A stretch of DNA of 34,926 nucleotides from an uncultured Bacteroidales bacterium (GTDB taxonomy: Bacteria > Bacteroidota > Bacteroidia > Bacteroidales > UBA4417), in contig CAIRHD010000028.1 in assembly GCA_903878265.1 (NCBI GenBank), positions 1 to 34,926 of the forward strand. Direction: 5' to 3'. The notes under the pieces are model-generated. The model was not told where the DNA came from. It was given only the letters and a program-made list of their open reading frames with translations, and made no database searches. Position numbers and translations under genes: made by a program. This document shows, one piece after another, positions 25,147-34,181 of the stretch; the stretch's first letter is position 1, and each line of letters opens with the position of its first letter.

Positions 25147-28100
25147 ACTGTTCTTTGGATTTTGGTATTTCGGCAACACCTGACAGGTATTTTTCTAAAA
25201 CTTTAACCAAATCTTTTTGAACAATGGGTTTTGTCAGAAAGCTGTCCATCCCCACATTCATGCACTTTTCCTCTTCGCCTTTTATGGATCCTGCAGTTAA
25301 AGCTACAATAGGGATATGGCCGCTTTTACCTCTTTCGTAGCTCCTGATTTCCAATGTTGCCTCAATGCCATCCATCAAGGGCATTTGTATATCCATAAAA
25401 ATGAGAGTTGGTTTTCCAACAATATACAAGTCCAAAACCTCTTGTCCATTTGTAGCCTCTAAAATTTCGACGTTTGGAACCATTTGCTTTATAAGGGTAG
25501 TAATCAGGATCATGTTCAGCCTAACGTCCTCGGCAACAAGTATAACCGGTTTGGCTTTAAAGGTTTTTTCGATAGTAGCCGGGGCTGTTTCTTGTGGTTT
25601 CTTATCAGTATGTTGAAAGTCAGGATGTTTACTGATATTTTTCAAGTAATGGAACAGTTCCTGCGATTTAATGGGTTTGGTGAGGTTAAAGCGAACGCCG
25701 AGTTTTTTGCATTCCTCGTATATTTCCATATCATCCGATGAACTATGCAACAAAATGACAGGAAGCACTTGGGGCGAAAGATGCAACTTTTCGCGGATCA
25801 TTTTTATCGTGTCGATTCCATTGAGAAATGGCATGTGGTAGTCGATAATAATCAGGTCGAATGGTTTTGAATGAGAAATAAGTTTAATTGCCGACAGCCC
25901 ATTATCGATGCCGCTATATTCGATGCCCCAATTGTTAAAAGTATGTTCCAGAATTAGGCGGTTGTTATCGTTATCGTCAATTACCAAAACGCGTTTCAAC
26001 TCGATTTCGGAGTTGTTGGAATCAAGTTTTTCACCTATTTCAAATTCTGTTTCCACTGTAAAGAAGAAATTGGATCCTTTGCCTTGTGAACTTATGATTT
26101 GTATTTCGCCACCCATTTTTTGAGCAAGCATATTCGAAATTGTAAGCCCAAGCCCTGTGCCTCCAAATTTGCGGGTGGTAGTCGTATCGGCTTGCGTAAA
26201 GGCTTTGAACAGCTTGTTCTGTTGGTCATCACTAATGCCAATACCTGTGTCGCGCACCGAAAACCTGAACTGACCTGTGGATGCATTTTTTTGTACAAAA
26301 GTCAGCTTTATCTCCACTTCGCCAGCTTCGGTAAACTTGATCGCATTTCCCAACAAGTTTACGAGAATTTGTTTTAACCTTACCGGGTCAACAACAGCAA
26401 AACGCGGAATGTTTGGGTTGATATTCAACAAAAGTTCAAGCCCTTTTTTTGCTGCGTGGTATTTAATAATGTCCGATGCTTGCTCAACCAGTTCAATAAT
26501 ATCGGTTTTAATGAGGTCAAGCTCCATTTTACCAGCTTCTATTTTCGAGAAATCAAGTATGTCGTTTATAATGCCAAGCAAAGAAATACCTGAAATATTG
26601 GCATTTTCGGCATATTGGAGCTGGGTTTTGTTCAAAGCAGTTTTGAGCAACAAATCGGTGAATCCAATCACGCCGTTCAGTGGAGTGCGGATTTCATGGC
26701 TCATATTGGCGAGGAATTCGCTTTTGGCCTTGCTTGCATTGTCGGCGTTCAACTTCTCGGCAATGAGGTTTTTTTCTAACGTAGCCCTATGCCTCACATT
26801 TACAAGCATTTCGGAAAAAACTGAAAGCAGTATTTCTTCAGCTTCAGAATAAGTATGAAGGCTATTAACAGAATCAAAACCCACAAAACCTGTGCATTTC
26901 CCATCGTTCATCATTGGGATGGCAATCAGGCTTTTAACTTCGTGGCCCAACAAAATATTCTTTAAGAAGTCGTCAAAAGGCAAATTTAAAGTATCGTGGA
27001 TGATGATTGAAAGGCCTTTGGAATGCGATTCGGCCCATTTGGGCATTTTAAGCAGCGAAATGTTTTGCAATTCATTTTTATAGGATGAAATTCCATCGCC
27101 AGTCCATTCGTGTGTGTTGTTGGCCACCTGATTTGCCCAGTCGTAGCTGAAAACATAAGCCCTGTCGGCTTCAACAAAGAGAGCGAGTTCCCTTAACGAA
27201 GTCATTATTTCAGATTCGATTTGGGCAACCGGCATATTAATATATTTGGATGAAATATCCATCAATATTTTTTGTAGGCTGGCTTGTTTTTTCAGGTCTT
27301 GTTCGGCTTGTTTCTGATGGGTGATATCACGATAGTGCCACAGGTTTTCAAATTCTTTGTCGGCAGTAAGTATAGGCACAAAGTCTCTCTGAAAAACGCG
27401 GCCATCAGTCAATTGCAACTCTTCGTTCAAGACAGGTTTTTTTTCTGCCAAAATTTGTCCAATCCGTTCAATAAACAATTCAGGGTGAATAAACAATAGT
27501 TTTGCTCCTTCCAAGGCTTCCTTACAGTCGTAACCCACAAGGGTTTCAGGAGTCTGGTCAATTCCGAAGAGTTCACAAAACTTGAGGTTGGTTTGTTGTA
27601 TTTTCCGTTGGGGTGTTTCCAGAAGTATGCCACTCGGCAGGTTTGCTATCAGTGTGGTCAGTCGGCTTGTCAAGTCGCGTGTTCTGTCTTCTGCCCGTTT
27701 ACGTTCGGTAATATCCTCTTTCACAGCAAGATAATGGTGTACCTTACCCGAGATGTCAACAATAGGCGATATGGAAGCAAATTCCCAGAAAAACTCACCA
27801 TTTTTCCTTTTATTATGAAGTTCGCCAGTCCATTGGTTTCCATTTCGAATTGCATCCCAAAGGGCACTGTAGGTTTCGGGCGGCTGGGTGCCCGATTTTA
27901 AAACATTTGGGTTCCTCCCAATTGCTTCCTCCGACGAATAACCAGTAACTTGCGTGAATTTAGGGTTCACATATTCAATTGCCCCAGCAGTGTCGGTAAT
28001 AACGATACTGACAGGGCTTTGTGCAATCGACTTGCTTAACAATGCAATTTCATCTTCATCTTTTTTCCTTCGCAAGGCAATGCAAATTTGGTTGGATACA

Positions 28101-30151
28101 AATTCCAGTAGCTCCAAATCGCTTTCGTTATAAGCATTTTGGTCGTGGTAGCTTTGCACCACAAATGCCCCAATGGCATTTCCATCCGACCGCAGCGGAA
28201 CTCCCAACCAACATAATGAATGGCCGCCCAAACGTTGTACTTTGCCTTCAAGTTCTAACTTTGCAACATCTTTTTGATGTAGCAACAAAGCACGGTTTTC
28301 GTGTACCACAAGTCCTGTAAGCGACTTATTTGCCGGCCATTCCTTTATTTCGTCAAACTCATCTTTAAAAAAGGGCGAACTAAGCGTATCTTTCTTTGGG
28401 TCGTAAAGTGCGACGAAAAAATTGGATGCGTCAATATATTTGTTCAGTTCAACACGGATAAGCTCGATAAATTCGCCCATATCCTTGGTGGCAGTAACAG
28501 CGGTGGCGATATTGAACTGGATTTTGTTTATTTGATCGGTTTTCTTCCGTTCCGAAATATCCCTGAGCGAGCCTTCGACCCCAACGACCTGGTTATCTTT
28601 ACCAAACATCAAATGGCAATTTACCGAGGTGTAAACCAGCCTTTCATCCTTTGTCCTCAGCCGCACCTCAAAATCGACAACTTCCTTTTTCTGCATCAAT
28701 GCTTCCATTAGTTTGATGCGATCGTTGGGGTCGTTATAGAATTTAGAAATCTGGGTTCCAACAATTTCGTCTACCGAATAACCGGAATACCTGCCAATAG
28801 AAGGGCTTATTTCAGTAACTAGGCCCGAAATATCGGTTTGATAGAAAACATCCTGTACATTTTCGAAAATTGTACGGTATTTTAACTCGTTTTTGACAAG
28901 GCTTTCTTCGGTATTTACATTATTTATTTTTGCCGCCACTATTTCGGCAACGGCTGTAAGAAATTCAACTTCCTCTTCTTGATGCTGATGCCCGACCGGC
29001 AGATAGACAACAATTACGCCGAGAGTCTTGTTTTGCGATACAATCGGGATGTTATAATGCCCGTGTTCCGTAATGCCTTCGTACATTATTTCATGGTTGT
29101 GGTCGAGGTTCGAAGCATGTTGGGGTTTGCGGGTCAAAGCGGCTTTGCCACACAAACATTTGCCAAAAGGCACCAGGTTGCAGTCTTTTTGTATTTCGGG
29201 AGATAGGTTTTTATGGGCTTTAAGTTGGAGAACCTTATCATCAGCAAGTGTAAAGACACCTATTCTGGGCAAAATATTGAGAAATGGGATACGCAGGAGG
29301 ATGTCGAGCATTTTTTGCAGAAAAACATCAAGTTGCTTTATTTGCGTACTTGCTTCGAACAATTTATTGATTGCTTTTTGCTTTATAAGTGCCAGTTGCA
29401 GTGTTTCTTCCGCCATTTTATGGTCGGTAATTTCCCTTTCGATGGCTATAAATTTTCCCACCGTTCCGTCATCACCTACAATTGGATCAATTTTCAGATC
29501 CAGCCAATACGATTTTCCTGATTTGGCATAATTTAGTATTTCGACGTGTACTGAGCGGTAATTGGCAATTGCATCGGCTAATTGTTGCCGTGTAGAAGGA
29601 TCAGTATCTTTGCCTTGTAAAAAGGTCCCGGGTTTTTTCCCTTTTATTTCTTCCAACGAATAACCGGTCAGTATTTCAAAAGCATCGTTTACCCACGATA
29701 TTTTTCCCATGCTATCGGTGATTACAACCACATCAGTGGTTTTTGAAGCAACCAATGCCAATTCCTGCAAGTCTTCTTTTAACTTTTTAAGGTCGTGTAT
29801 ATCGAAAAGGATAAGTGTGTAACCGTCATTCCCTAATGAAGAAAATATGACCTTGTACCATCTTTTTGCTGACGGAGAAAACCATTCCATGCAGCTTTCG
29901 GTAAAAGCTTGTCCTTCGTTGTTTTTTTCGAGGCACGAATCAATACAGAATATGTTAATTGAGGATAAAACATCGGAAGATTTACAATTCGGGATATCAA
30001 TCGATTGCAGACCAGTTATCCTTTCGAATTCTGCATTGACTTCTATAAAAGTGAAATCGTCAGACCTGCCATCGGGTTTGGGCACAATTTGAAGTAATGC
30101 ATAGCCAAAAGGTGCAGATTGAAAACTCTTTTGCGGATTTGTATCGGTCAT
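25145..30151 (-). CDS. Soluble multi-PAS/GAF hybrid sensor histidine kinase with two receiver domains
   Basis: 1668 residues, no membrane segment or signal peptide. Domain order by eye: PAS (10-120), PAS (125-247), GAF (265-410), PAS (420-537), GAF (545-695), PAS (703-822), PAS (828-948), GAF (958-1122). HisKA follows with H1152 in NMSHEIRTPLNG. HATPase_c (about 1250-1370) has NLLGNAIKF, DTGIGI and GTGLGLTI. Receiver 1 has VIDDND and D about 1436 in IIIDYHMP. Receiver 2 has VAEDVRLN and D about 1586 in IFMDIQMPLMDG. Several PAS domains end in DITERKR-type linkers. It is a cytoplasmic phosphorelay sensor whose ligand is unknown. No Hpt domain or response regulator with an output domain lies nearby, so it is an orphan. 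The stop codon coincides with the edge of an inverted-repeat element, so the extreme C-terminus may have been altered. Confidence 0.93.
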   Translation of the reverse strand: MTDTNPQKSFQSAPFGYALLQIVPKPDGRSDDFTFIEVNAEFERITGLQSIDIPNCKSSDVLSSINIFCIDSCLEKNNEGQAFTESCMEWFSPSAKRWYKVIFSSLGNDGYTLILFDIHDLKKLKEDLQELALVASKTTDVVVITDSMGKISWVNDAFEILTGYSLEEIKGKKPGTFLQGKDTDPSTRQQLADAIANYRSVHVEILNYAKSGKSYWLDLKIDPIVGDDGTVGKFIAIEREITDHKMAEETLQLALIKQKAINKLFEASTQIKQLDVFLQKMLDILLRIPFLNILPRIGVFTLADDKVLQLKAHKNLSPEIQKDCNLVPFGKCLCGKAALTRKPQHASNLDHNHEIMYEGITEHGHYNIPIVSQNKTLGVIVVYLPVGHQHQEEEVEFLTAVAEIVAAKINNVNTEESLVKNELKYRTIFENVQDVFYQTDISGLVTEISPSIGRYSGYSVDEIVGTQISKFYNDPNDRIKLMEALMQKKEVVDFEVRLRTKDERLVYTSVNCHLMFGKDNQVVGVEGSLRDISERKKTDQINKIQFNIATAVTATKDMGEFIELIRVELNKYIDASNFFVALYDPKKDTLSSPFFKDEFDEIKEWPANKSLTGLVVHENRALLLHQKDVAKLELEGKVQRLGGHSLCWLGVPLRSDGNAIGAFVVQSYHDQNAYNESDLELLEFVSNQICIALRRKKDEDEIALLSKSIAQSPVSIVITDTAGAIEYVNPKFTQVTGYSSEEAIGRNPNVLKSGTQPPETYSALWDAIRNGNQWTGELHNKRKNGEFFWEFASISPIVDISGKVHHYLAVKEDITERKRAEDRTRDLTSRLTTLIANLPSGILLETPQRKIQQTNLKFCELFGIDQTPETLVGYDCKEALEGAKLLFIHPELFIERIGQILAEKKPVLNEELQLTDGRVFQRDFVPILTADKEFENLWHYRDITHQKQAEQDLKKQASLQKILMDISSKYINMPVAQIESEIMTSLRELALFVEADRAYVFSYDWANQVANNTHEWTGDGISSYKNELQNISLLKMPKWAESHSKGLSIIIHDTLNLPFDDFLKNILLGHEVKSLIAIPMMNDGKCTGFVGFDSVNSLHTYSEAEEILLSVFSEMLVNVRHRATLEKNLIAEKLNADNASKAKSEFLANMSHEIRTPLNGVIGFTDLLLKTALNKTQLQYAENANISGISLLGIINDILDFSKIEAGKMELDLIKTDIIELVEQASDIIKYHAAKKGLELLLNINPNIPRFAVVDPVRLKQILVNLLGNAIKFTEAGEVEIKLTFVQKNASTGQFRFSVRDTGIGISDDQQNKLFKAFTQADTTTTRKFGGTGLGLTISNMLAQKMGGEIQIISSQGKGSNFFFTVETEFEIGEKLDSNNSEIELKRVLVIDDNDNNRLILEHTFNNWGIEYSGIDNGLSAIKLISHSKPFDLIIIDYHMPFLNGIDTIKMIREKLHLSPQVLPVILLHSSSDDMEIYEECKKLGVRFNLTKPIKSQELFHYLKNISKHPDFQHTDKKPQETAPATIEKTFKAKPVILVAEDVRLNMILITTLIKQMVPNVEILEATNGQEVLDLYIVGKPTLIFMDIQMPLMDGIEATLEIRSYERGKSGHIPIVALTAGSIKGEEEKCMNVGMDSFLTKPIVQKDLVKVLEKYLSGVAEIPKSKEQ

Positions 30152-30299
30152 TTTCCCGGCGAATAAAAGTAGGGTGAATTTTGGGTTAAAGGTAGCTTTT
30201 TCAAAAATAGTTAATAATACTGTAGATGTGGTTGCAAATGCATCAAATGTTGATATTGTTTCTAATTTTTGTTCTTTTCTCCTTTCTCACCTCTCACAA

Positions 30300-31025
30300 T
30301 TACCCCGCCAAACCATCAGCCAATAAATCAATGATATGTATAGTTTTTATGGGCAGTTTATGTTTGTCGATATAGCCTTGTTGGTGCATAAGGCACGACG
30401 AATCGGTGCTAACAATATATTCGGCACCGGTTTCGAGGGCATGAAGCACTTTTTGTTCGGCCATGGCTGTCGAAATCGGTTCGTGTTTTACCGAAAATGT
30501 GCCACCGAAGCCGCAACAGGTATGGGTTTCTTTCATTTCGCGAAGTTCGAGGCCATGTACGTTTTTCAGCAATTCGCGGGGTTGGTCGGCAAGTTTGTAT
30601 TCGCGCAAAGCAGCACACGAATCGTGGTAAGTTACCACATGCTCGAAGGTAGCACCCACATCGGTTACCTTCAATACATTGACCAAAAAATCGGTAAACT
30701 CGTAAAAGTTCTTTTTTAATTGGTGGTATTCGATATGCAAGGCTGAATTGTAAAACATCTCGTCGTAATAATTCCGCACAAAACCTGCACACGATGCCGA
30801 TGGCCCAACAATGTAGCGGTTATGAGGGAAATCGCGGATAAATTTTTCGCCGATGCTTTTGGCTTCTTCCCAAAAACCGCTGTTGAAAGCCATTTGGCCA
30901 CAGCAAGTCTGTTTGTTGTTATAATGGACTTCGACCCCAAGTTTTTCGAGTATTTTGACCATATTAAAACCTGTTTCGGGATAAATCTGGTCAATGAAGC
31001 AAGGGATAAAAATATCAACAGTCAT
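30300..31025 (-). CDS. LutA/YkgE-like (Fe-S)-binding CCG-domain protein
   Basis: 241 residues, the size of LutA/YkgE. Two CCG (cysteine-rich) domains are visible: IPCFIDQIYPETG...TCCGQMAFNSGF (residues 8-50) with CAGFVRNYY, and SCAALREYK...THCCGFGGTFSVKHEPIS-type TCCGFGGTFSVKHEPI near 165-185. Such domains bind a noncubane iron-sulfur cluster in heterodisulfide reductase and related enzymes. LutA works with LutB and LutC to oxidise L-lactate, but neither gene is in the window, so partners are elsewhere or the role differs. It lies downstream of aroA on the same strand after 150 bp, with its own -7-like element. Confidence 0.82.
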   Translation of the reverse strand: MTVDIFIPCFIDQIYPETGFNMVKILEKLGVEVHYNNKQTCCGQMAFNSGFWEEAKSIGEKFIRDFPHNRYIVGPSASCAGFVRNYYDEMFYNSALHIEYHQLKKNFYEFTDFLVNVLKVTDVGATFEHVVTYHDSCAALREYKLADQPRELLKNVHGLELREMKETHTCCGFGGTFSVKHEPISTAMAEQKVLHALETGAEYIVSTDSSCLMHQQGYIDKHKLPIKTIHIIDLLADGLAG

Positions 31026-31051
31026 GGATGCTTTTTATTAAGTTACGATGG

Positions 31052-31059
31052 CAAAAATA
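31052..31059 (-). promoter_or_regulatory. -7-like element for the CCG-domain protein gene
   Basis: TATTTTTG on the minus strand matches TAnnTTTG, 26 nt before the ATG at 31025. A TTTG lies about 25 nt further upstream, slightly too far for an ideal -33. Confidence 0.35.
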
Positions 31060-31110
31060 TCAAAAAAAATGCCGCTGGAAGCTACAAAGTTATTAACCGA
31101 GTTTTTGGAG

Positions 31111-31149
31111 GTGGGATATTGGATGTTAGATGTTGGATGTGCAATGTGA
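31111..31149. repeat. GGATGTT word repeat between aroA and the CCG-protein gene
   Basis: TTGGATGTTAGATGTTGGATGTGCAATGTG repeats the words found after kdsC at 6718-6750. Here the C-rich complement is the strand of the flanking genes. Confidence 0.6.
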
Positions 31150-31175
31150 GTTTGATTTCCTCTTTTTACTTTCCC

Positions 31176-32435
31176 TTATTCGATGATAAAACCTGCTTTT
31201 TGCATATCTTCCCAAAAATCCGGATACGATTTCTTGACCACCTCGGGTTCATTAAAACAAATTTTATGGTGTAGCAAGGCTAAAGGCGCAAAGGACATTG
31301 CCATGCGATGGTCGTCGTAACATTTTACTTCTTGCGTTACTTCATTTTGATAGCCAGATGGAATTGTGTCAGTAAGATGTATTTGATCACCAACCACATT
31401 AACTCCATAACCTAAATTGCCAAGTTCGTTCTGTAAGGCTGCAATACGATCGGTTTCCTTTATGCGCAAGGTTTTAAGGCCTGTAAAACAGCCATTTATA
31501 CCCAAAGCTGCGCAGGTTACAATAACCGCTTGGGCCAGATCGGGGCAATTGGTGAAATCAAAATTGAATTCTTCAACTCTCGGCAATCCTGATTTTGTTA
31601 TCAGCAAACCTTCGGCAACAAAAACTGATCTTATACCTAAATGCTCATAAATAGAAGGCAAAACCGAATCGCCCTGAACACTTTCTGCTTTTAAGCCTTT
31701 AAGTAAAATTTGTGCTTCAGGTGCTAATGCAGCAATCTCGAACCAAAAAGCTGCCGCACTCCAGTCCGGTTCGAGTAGTGAAGAAAAATCATTTTTGTTG
31801 TAGTTTCCTTCATTAATATTCAACTCATTTCCATTGAAACTGACATTTGCACCGGATTTTTGAATCAATGCCTTGGTCATGTCAATATAGGATTGAGATA
31901 TTATATCTCCTTGTAAACCAATTGAAAGTCCACCTTTTAAATAAGGTCCAATCATCATTAATGCACTGATAAACTGACTGCTGATTCCCGCATTTAGGCT
32001 AATGTTCCCACCTCTCAGGTTTCTGTTTCCACTGATGAAAACTGGTGGAAAACCATCGTTCTTGAGAAATCTTATATCGGCACCAAGTTGTTGCAATGCA
32101 TCGGTAAGTGGTTTAACAGGTCGCTGTTTCATGCGTTCGGAACCCGTTAACAGCCATTTTCCAGGTGTAACAGCAAGCAATGCCAACAGAAATCTCATTA
32201 CTGTTCCGGCATTGCCAACATTTATTTCGGCAACAGATTCATGGTTGAGGTTTTTTCCAATTTCCAACAACGAATTTTGCATTGCCAAAACATCAGACGC
32301 ATCAGAAATCAAATCCGTAATGGCAGCACCATCTGAAAGATGGTTAATGACCAACCTCCGGTTAAGGATGCTTTTGCTTTGAGGCAAAGTAATTTGGCAA
32401 TGTATGTTTTCTTTTGGATTGGTGATGCAGTGCAT
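31176..32435 (-). CDS. aroA: 3-phosphoshikimate 1-carboxyvinyltransferase (EPSP synthase)
   Basis: 419 residues, close to the usual ~430. Family motifs are LPQSKSILNRRLVI (phosphate-binding K/S near the N-terminus), GNAGTVMRFLLALLA, the RPVKPLTDALQQLGADI segment, SSQFISALMMIGPYL, RIKETDRIAALQNELGNLG and DDHRMAMSFAPLALL. It joins shikimate-3-phosphate and PEP in the sixth step of the shikimate pathway, in the cytoplasm. aroB is just upstream on the same strand with only 37 nt between them, so the two form an operon. That gap is made almost wholly of GCCTAACA words. The start MHCITNPKENIHCQITLP is the only suitable ATG. Confidence 0.93.
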   Translation of the reverse strand: MHCITNPKENIHCQITLPQSKSILNRRLVINHLSDGAAITDLISDASDVLAMQNSLLEIGKNLNHESVAEINVGNAGTVMRFLLALLAVTPGKWLLTGSERMKQRPVKPLTDALQQLGADIRFLKNDGFPPVFISGNRNLRGGNISLNAGISSQFISALMMIGPYLKGGLSIGLQGDIISQSYIDMTKALIQKSGANVSFNGNELNINEGNYNKNDFSSLLEPDWSAAAFWFEIAALAPEAQILLKGLKAESVQGDSVLPSIYEHLGIRSVFVAEGLLITKSGLPRVEEFNFDFTNCPDLAQAVIVTCAALGINGCFTGLKTLRIKETDRIAALQNELGNLGYGVNVVGDQIHLTDTIPSGYQNEVTQEVKCYDDHRMAMSFAPLALLHHKICFNEPEVVKKSYPDFWEDMQKAGFIIE

Positions 32436-32440
32436 GAAGT

Positions 32441-32477
32441 TTTGGCTGTTAGGCTGTTGGGGGATTAGGCTGTTAGA
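32441..32477 (-). repeat. GCCTAACA word repeat filling the aroB-aroA gap
   Basis: On the coding strand the gap reads CTAACAGCCTAATCCC then CCAACAGCCTAACAGCC and ends a few nt before the aroA ATG. The aroB stop codon TAA (32473-32475) is itself part of a CTAACAGCC word. Confidence 0.65.
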
Positions 32478-33543
32478 TGACTTTCCATATATCCATATAA
32501 TATTTCAAGCTTTTGCGAATCAGGTTTTCGCCCGGAAATTTGTCCCAGACAGGGTTGCCAACATTGTTGATCAGCGAAAAATTCAATTGGGTGTTGTCGG
32601 TGTTTTTTTTGTCGTGGAACATCAATGCAAGCAATTCGTCAACCGTGCCCGCTGCGATAGTATAATGCTTAAAATGCAACTTCACATGGGCAGATATTTT
32701 TGCCAAATTATTTCTATCTAAACCAAACATCTTAGAAGAAATATAGCTTTCGCAAATCAAACCAATAGCCACAGCTTCGCCATGTGAAAGTGGATCTGTA
32801 TCGTTTTTCTGCGAAAATGCTTCTATTGCATGCCCAATTGTATGCCCAAAATTCAATACTTTGCGGATGCCGCCTTCAGATGGATCCTGCTCCACCACTT
32901 CAATTTTTACCGCTGCCGATCGTAAGATAGCCGTTTCGATACAGGCGTTCATCGGAGAATTAAGCCCCAATAAATCAGCGAAATGATCTTGGGAATCAGT
33001 CAGTGCATGTTTAAGCATTTCGGCATATCCCGAAAGCTTTTGTCTTTCTGGCAGGGTTTCAAGGAATTCGGTAAACACAAAAACACTTTTGGGCTGTGCA
33101 AACACACCAACCTGGTTTTTCAGCGAATCGAGGTTAATCCCGGTTTTTCCACCTATTGCAGCGTCAACCATAGCTAAAACTGTGGTTGGGATGTGTACAA
33201 AATCCATCCCTCGTTTGAAGGTAGCAGCGGCAAAACCACCAATATCGGTTATAACCCCACCACCCAAACAAAGAAGCAGCGAACTGCGCATTGCCTTGCC
33301 AACAGTGAGCATCTGCCAAATTTTTTCGATGCTTGCGACAGTCTTGTTGGCTTCGCCACTTGGGATGTTGATAATGCATGCTTCGGTAATGCAAGCGCAT
33401 TTCTCCAGTAAAACCGGAAGGCAATATTTAAAAGTGTTTTCGTCAACCAGAATGTAAATTCCCGATGGGTTGTAATCCGAGATTATTTCCTGCAACCGCA
33501 ACCAGCCTTTTTTACCCGAATATAATGATTTTGATAGCTCCAT
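32473..33543 (-). CDS. aroB: 3-dehydroquinate synthase
   Basis: 356 residues, full length. The NAD-binding and active-site stretches are clear: PSGEANKTVASIEKIWQML, CLGGGVITDIGGFAAATFKRGMDFVHIPTTVLAMVDAAIGGKTGINL, KNQVGVFAQPKSVFVF, GYAEMLKHALT and KVLNFGHTIGHAIEA with zinc-ligand histidines. It cyclises DAHP to 3-dehydroquinate, the second shikimate-pathway step. It is the first gene of the aroB-aroA pair. A perfect -7 element lies only 5 nt before the ATG at 33543, so the mRNA may be leaderless or nearly so. The stop codon is embedded in a word repeat. Confidence 0.95.
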   Translation of the reverse strand: MELSKSLYSGKKGWLRLQEIISDYNPSGIYILVDENTFKYCLPVLLEKCACITEACIINIPSGEANKTVASIEKIWQMLTVGKAMRSSLLLCLGGGVITDIGGFAAATFKRGMDFVHIPTTVLAMVDAAIGGKTGINLDSLKNQVGVFAQPKSVFVFTEFLETLPERQKLSGYAEMLKHALTDSQDHFADLLGLNSPMNACIETAILRSAAVKIEVVEQDPSEGGIRKVLNFGHTIGHAIEAFSQKNDTDPLSHGEAVAIGLICESYISSKMFGLDRNNLAKISAHVKLHFKHYTIAAGTVDELLALMFHDKKNTDNTQLNFSLINNVGNPVWDKFPGENLIRKSLKYYMDIWKVI

Positions 33544-33548
33544 GTGGG

Positions 33549-33556
33549 CAAAGGTA
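33549..33556 (-). promoter_or_regulatory. -7 element abutting the aroB start codon
   Basis: TACCTTTG on the minus strand, exact consensus, with 5 nt (CCCAC) before the ATG. Transcription normally begins several nt after the -7 element, which predicts a leaderless or very short 5' UTR. Confidence 0.5.
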
Positions 33557-33705
33557 AGAATTTTACGAAAAGAAGCGGATAATACGCCATCAAAGCACCT
33601 GCTTTGAGGTAGAAAATACTTTTTAAATTGAACTCAAAAATCAATTTGATACTATTTTACGGTACAAAATATATTCCCCATTTATACGTGTGTAGGAAAG
33701 TACTA

Positions 33706-33713
33706 TATCTTTG
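33706..33713 (+). promoter_or_regulatory. -7 element, candidate promoter toward the small membrane protein/ABC pair
   Basis: TATCTTTG matches TAnnTTTG exactly. There is no good -33 element, and the distance to the first ATG (33912) is about 200 nt, so its target is uncertain. Confidence 0.35.
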
Positions 33714-33911
33714 CTGATATATGGAAGTCAGGCAGGTTTTACATGGCAGCCAATAATTAGAGTTTGTTTTTATCTTGGATTTTCCAAAAATGAACGAATT
33801 AAGAATCAAGATTTACGATTTTTTTTCAGCGGGTTATGTGTCAATTGTCAATTGTAAATAAAAATAAAACTTGCATTCTGGACAGACTCTAATTTGTAAT
33901 TCGATACTTTA

Positions 33912-34181
33912 ATGAACAGGGCATTCTTTAAATTTTATGTAGATTCAACAAGATATAATTTGTCATTTTCGGTATTGGTGTTTTTGATGGTTAACCCTTT
34001 AGCTGGCCTAATATCATTACCAACATTTGGCTTAGCGGTCGGACTGCTTTGCTTTCAGCAATTTCAGGGGAACCAATACTATTTCTATTACAATGTTGGG
34101 CTAACGAAACAAAAGTTGATCGTCAATTCGTTGATCATCAATTTAATTATATCAACTCTTTTGTTACCAATACTCCAATAG
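33912..34181 (+). CDS. Small membrane protein coupled to the ABC ATPase (permease-like fragment)
   Basis: 89 residues with two or three hydrophobic segments (about 16-32, 34-49 and 69-88). The middle QFQGNQYYFYYNVGLTKQKLIVNSL resembles the cytoplasmic coupling segment that follows the first helix in ABC-2-type permeases (a 'gls+.+li' pattern). Its stop TAG is directly followed by the ATG of the ABC ATPase, so translation is coupled and the two products probably act together. At this length it cannot be a full permease. It may be a dedicated small subunit or a truncated permease. Codon use and frame look intact. A TACTTTA sequence abuts the start codon. Confidence 0.65.
   Translation: MNRAFFKFYVDSTRYNLSFSVLVFLMVNPLAGLISLPTFGLAVGLLCFQQFQGNQYYFYYNVGLTKQKLIVNSLIINLIISTLLLPILQ

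Larger units (their letters stand above)
33544..33911. other. Divergent intergenic region between aroB and the ABC pair
   Basis: 368 bp of AT-rich sequence. It holds the aroB -7 element at the left and a rightward TATCTTTG at 33706-33713. A 12-bp imperfect inverted repeat (33756-33767 with 33882-33893) brackets about 140 bp. An 11-codon ORF at 33721 has no support. No other gene was seen. Confidence 0.5.

Noticed and set aside
30300-31025. Complete lutABC lactate operon
   Set aside because: Only the LutA/YkgE-like subunit is present. The neighbours are aroA and a sensor kinase.
33721-33756. 11-codon ORF as a leader peptide for the ABC pair
   Set aside because: It is very short, shows no run of regulatory codons, and has no attenuator structure linked to it.
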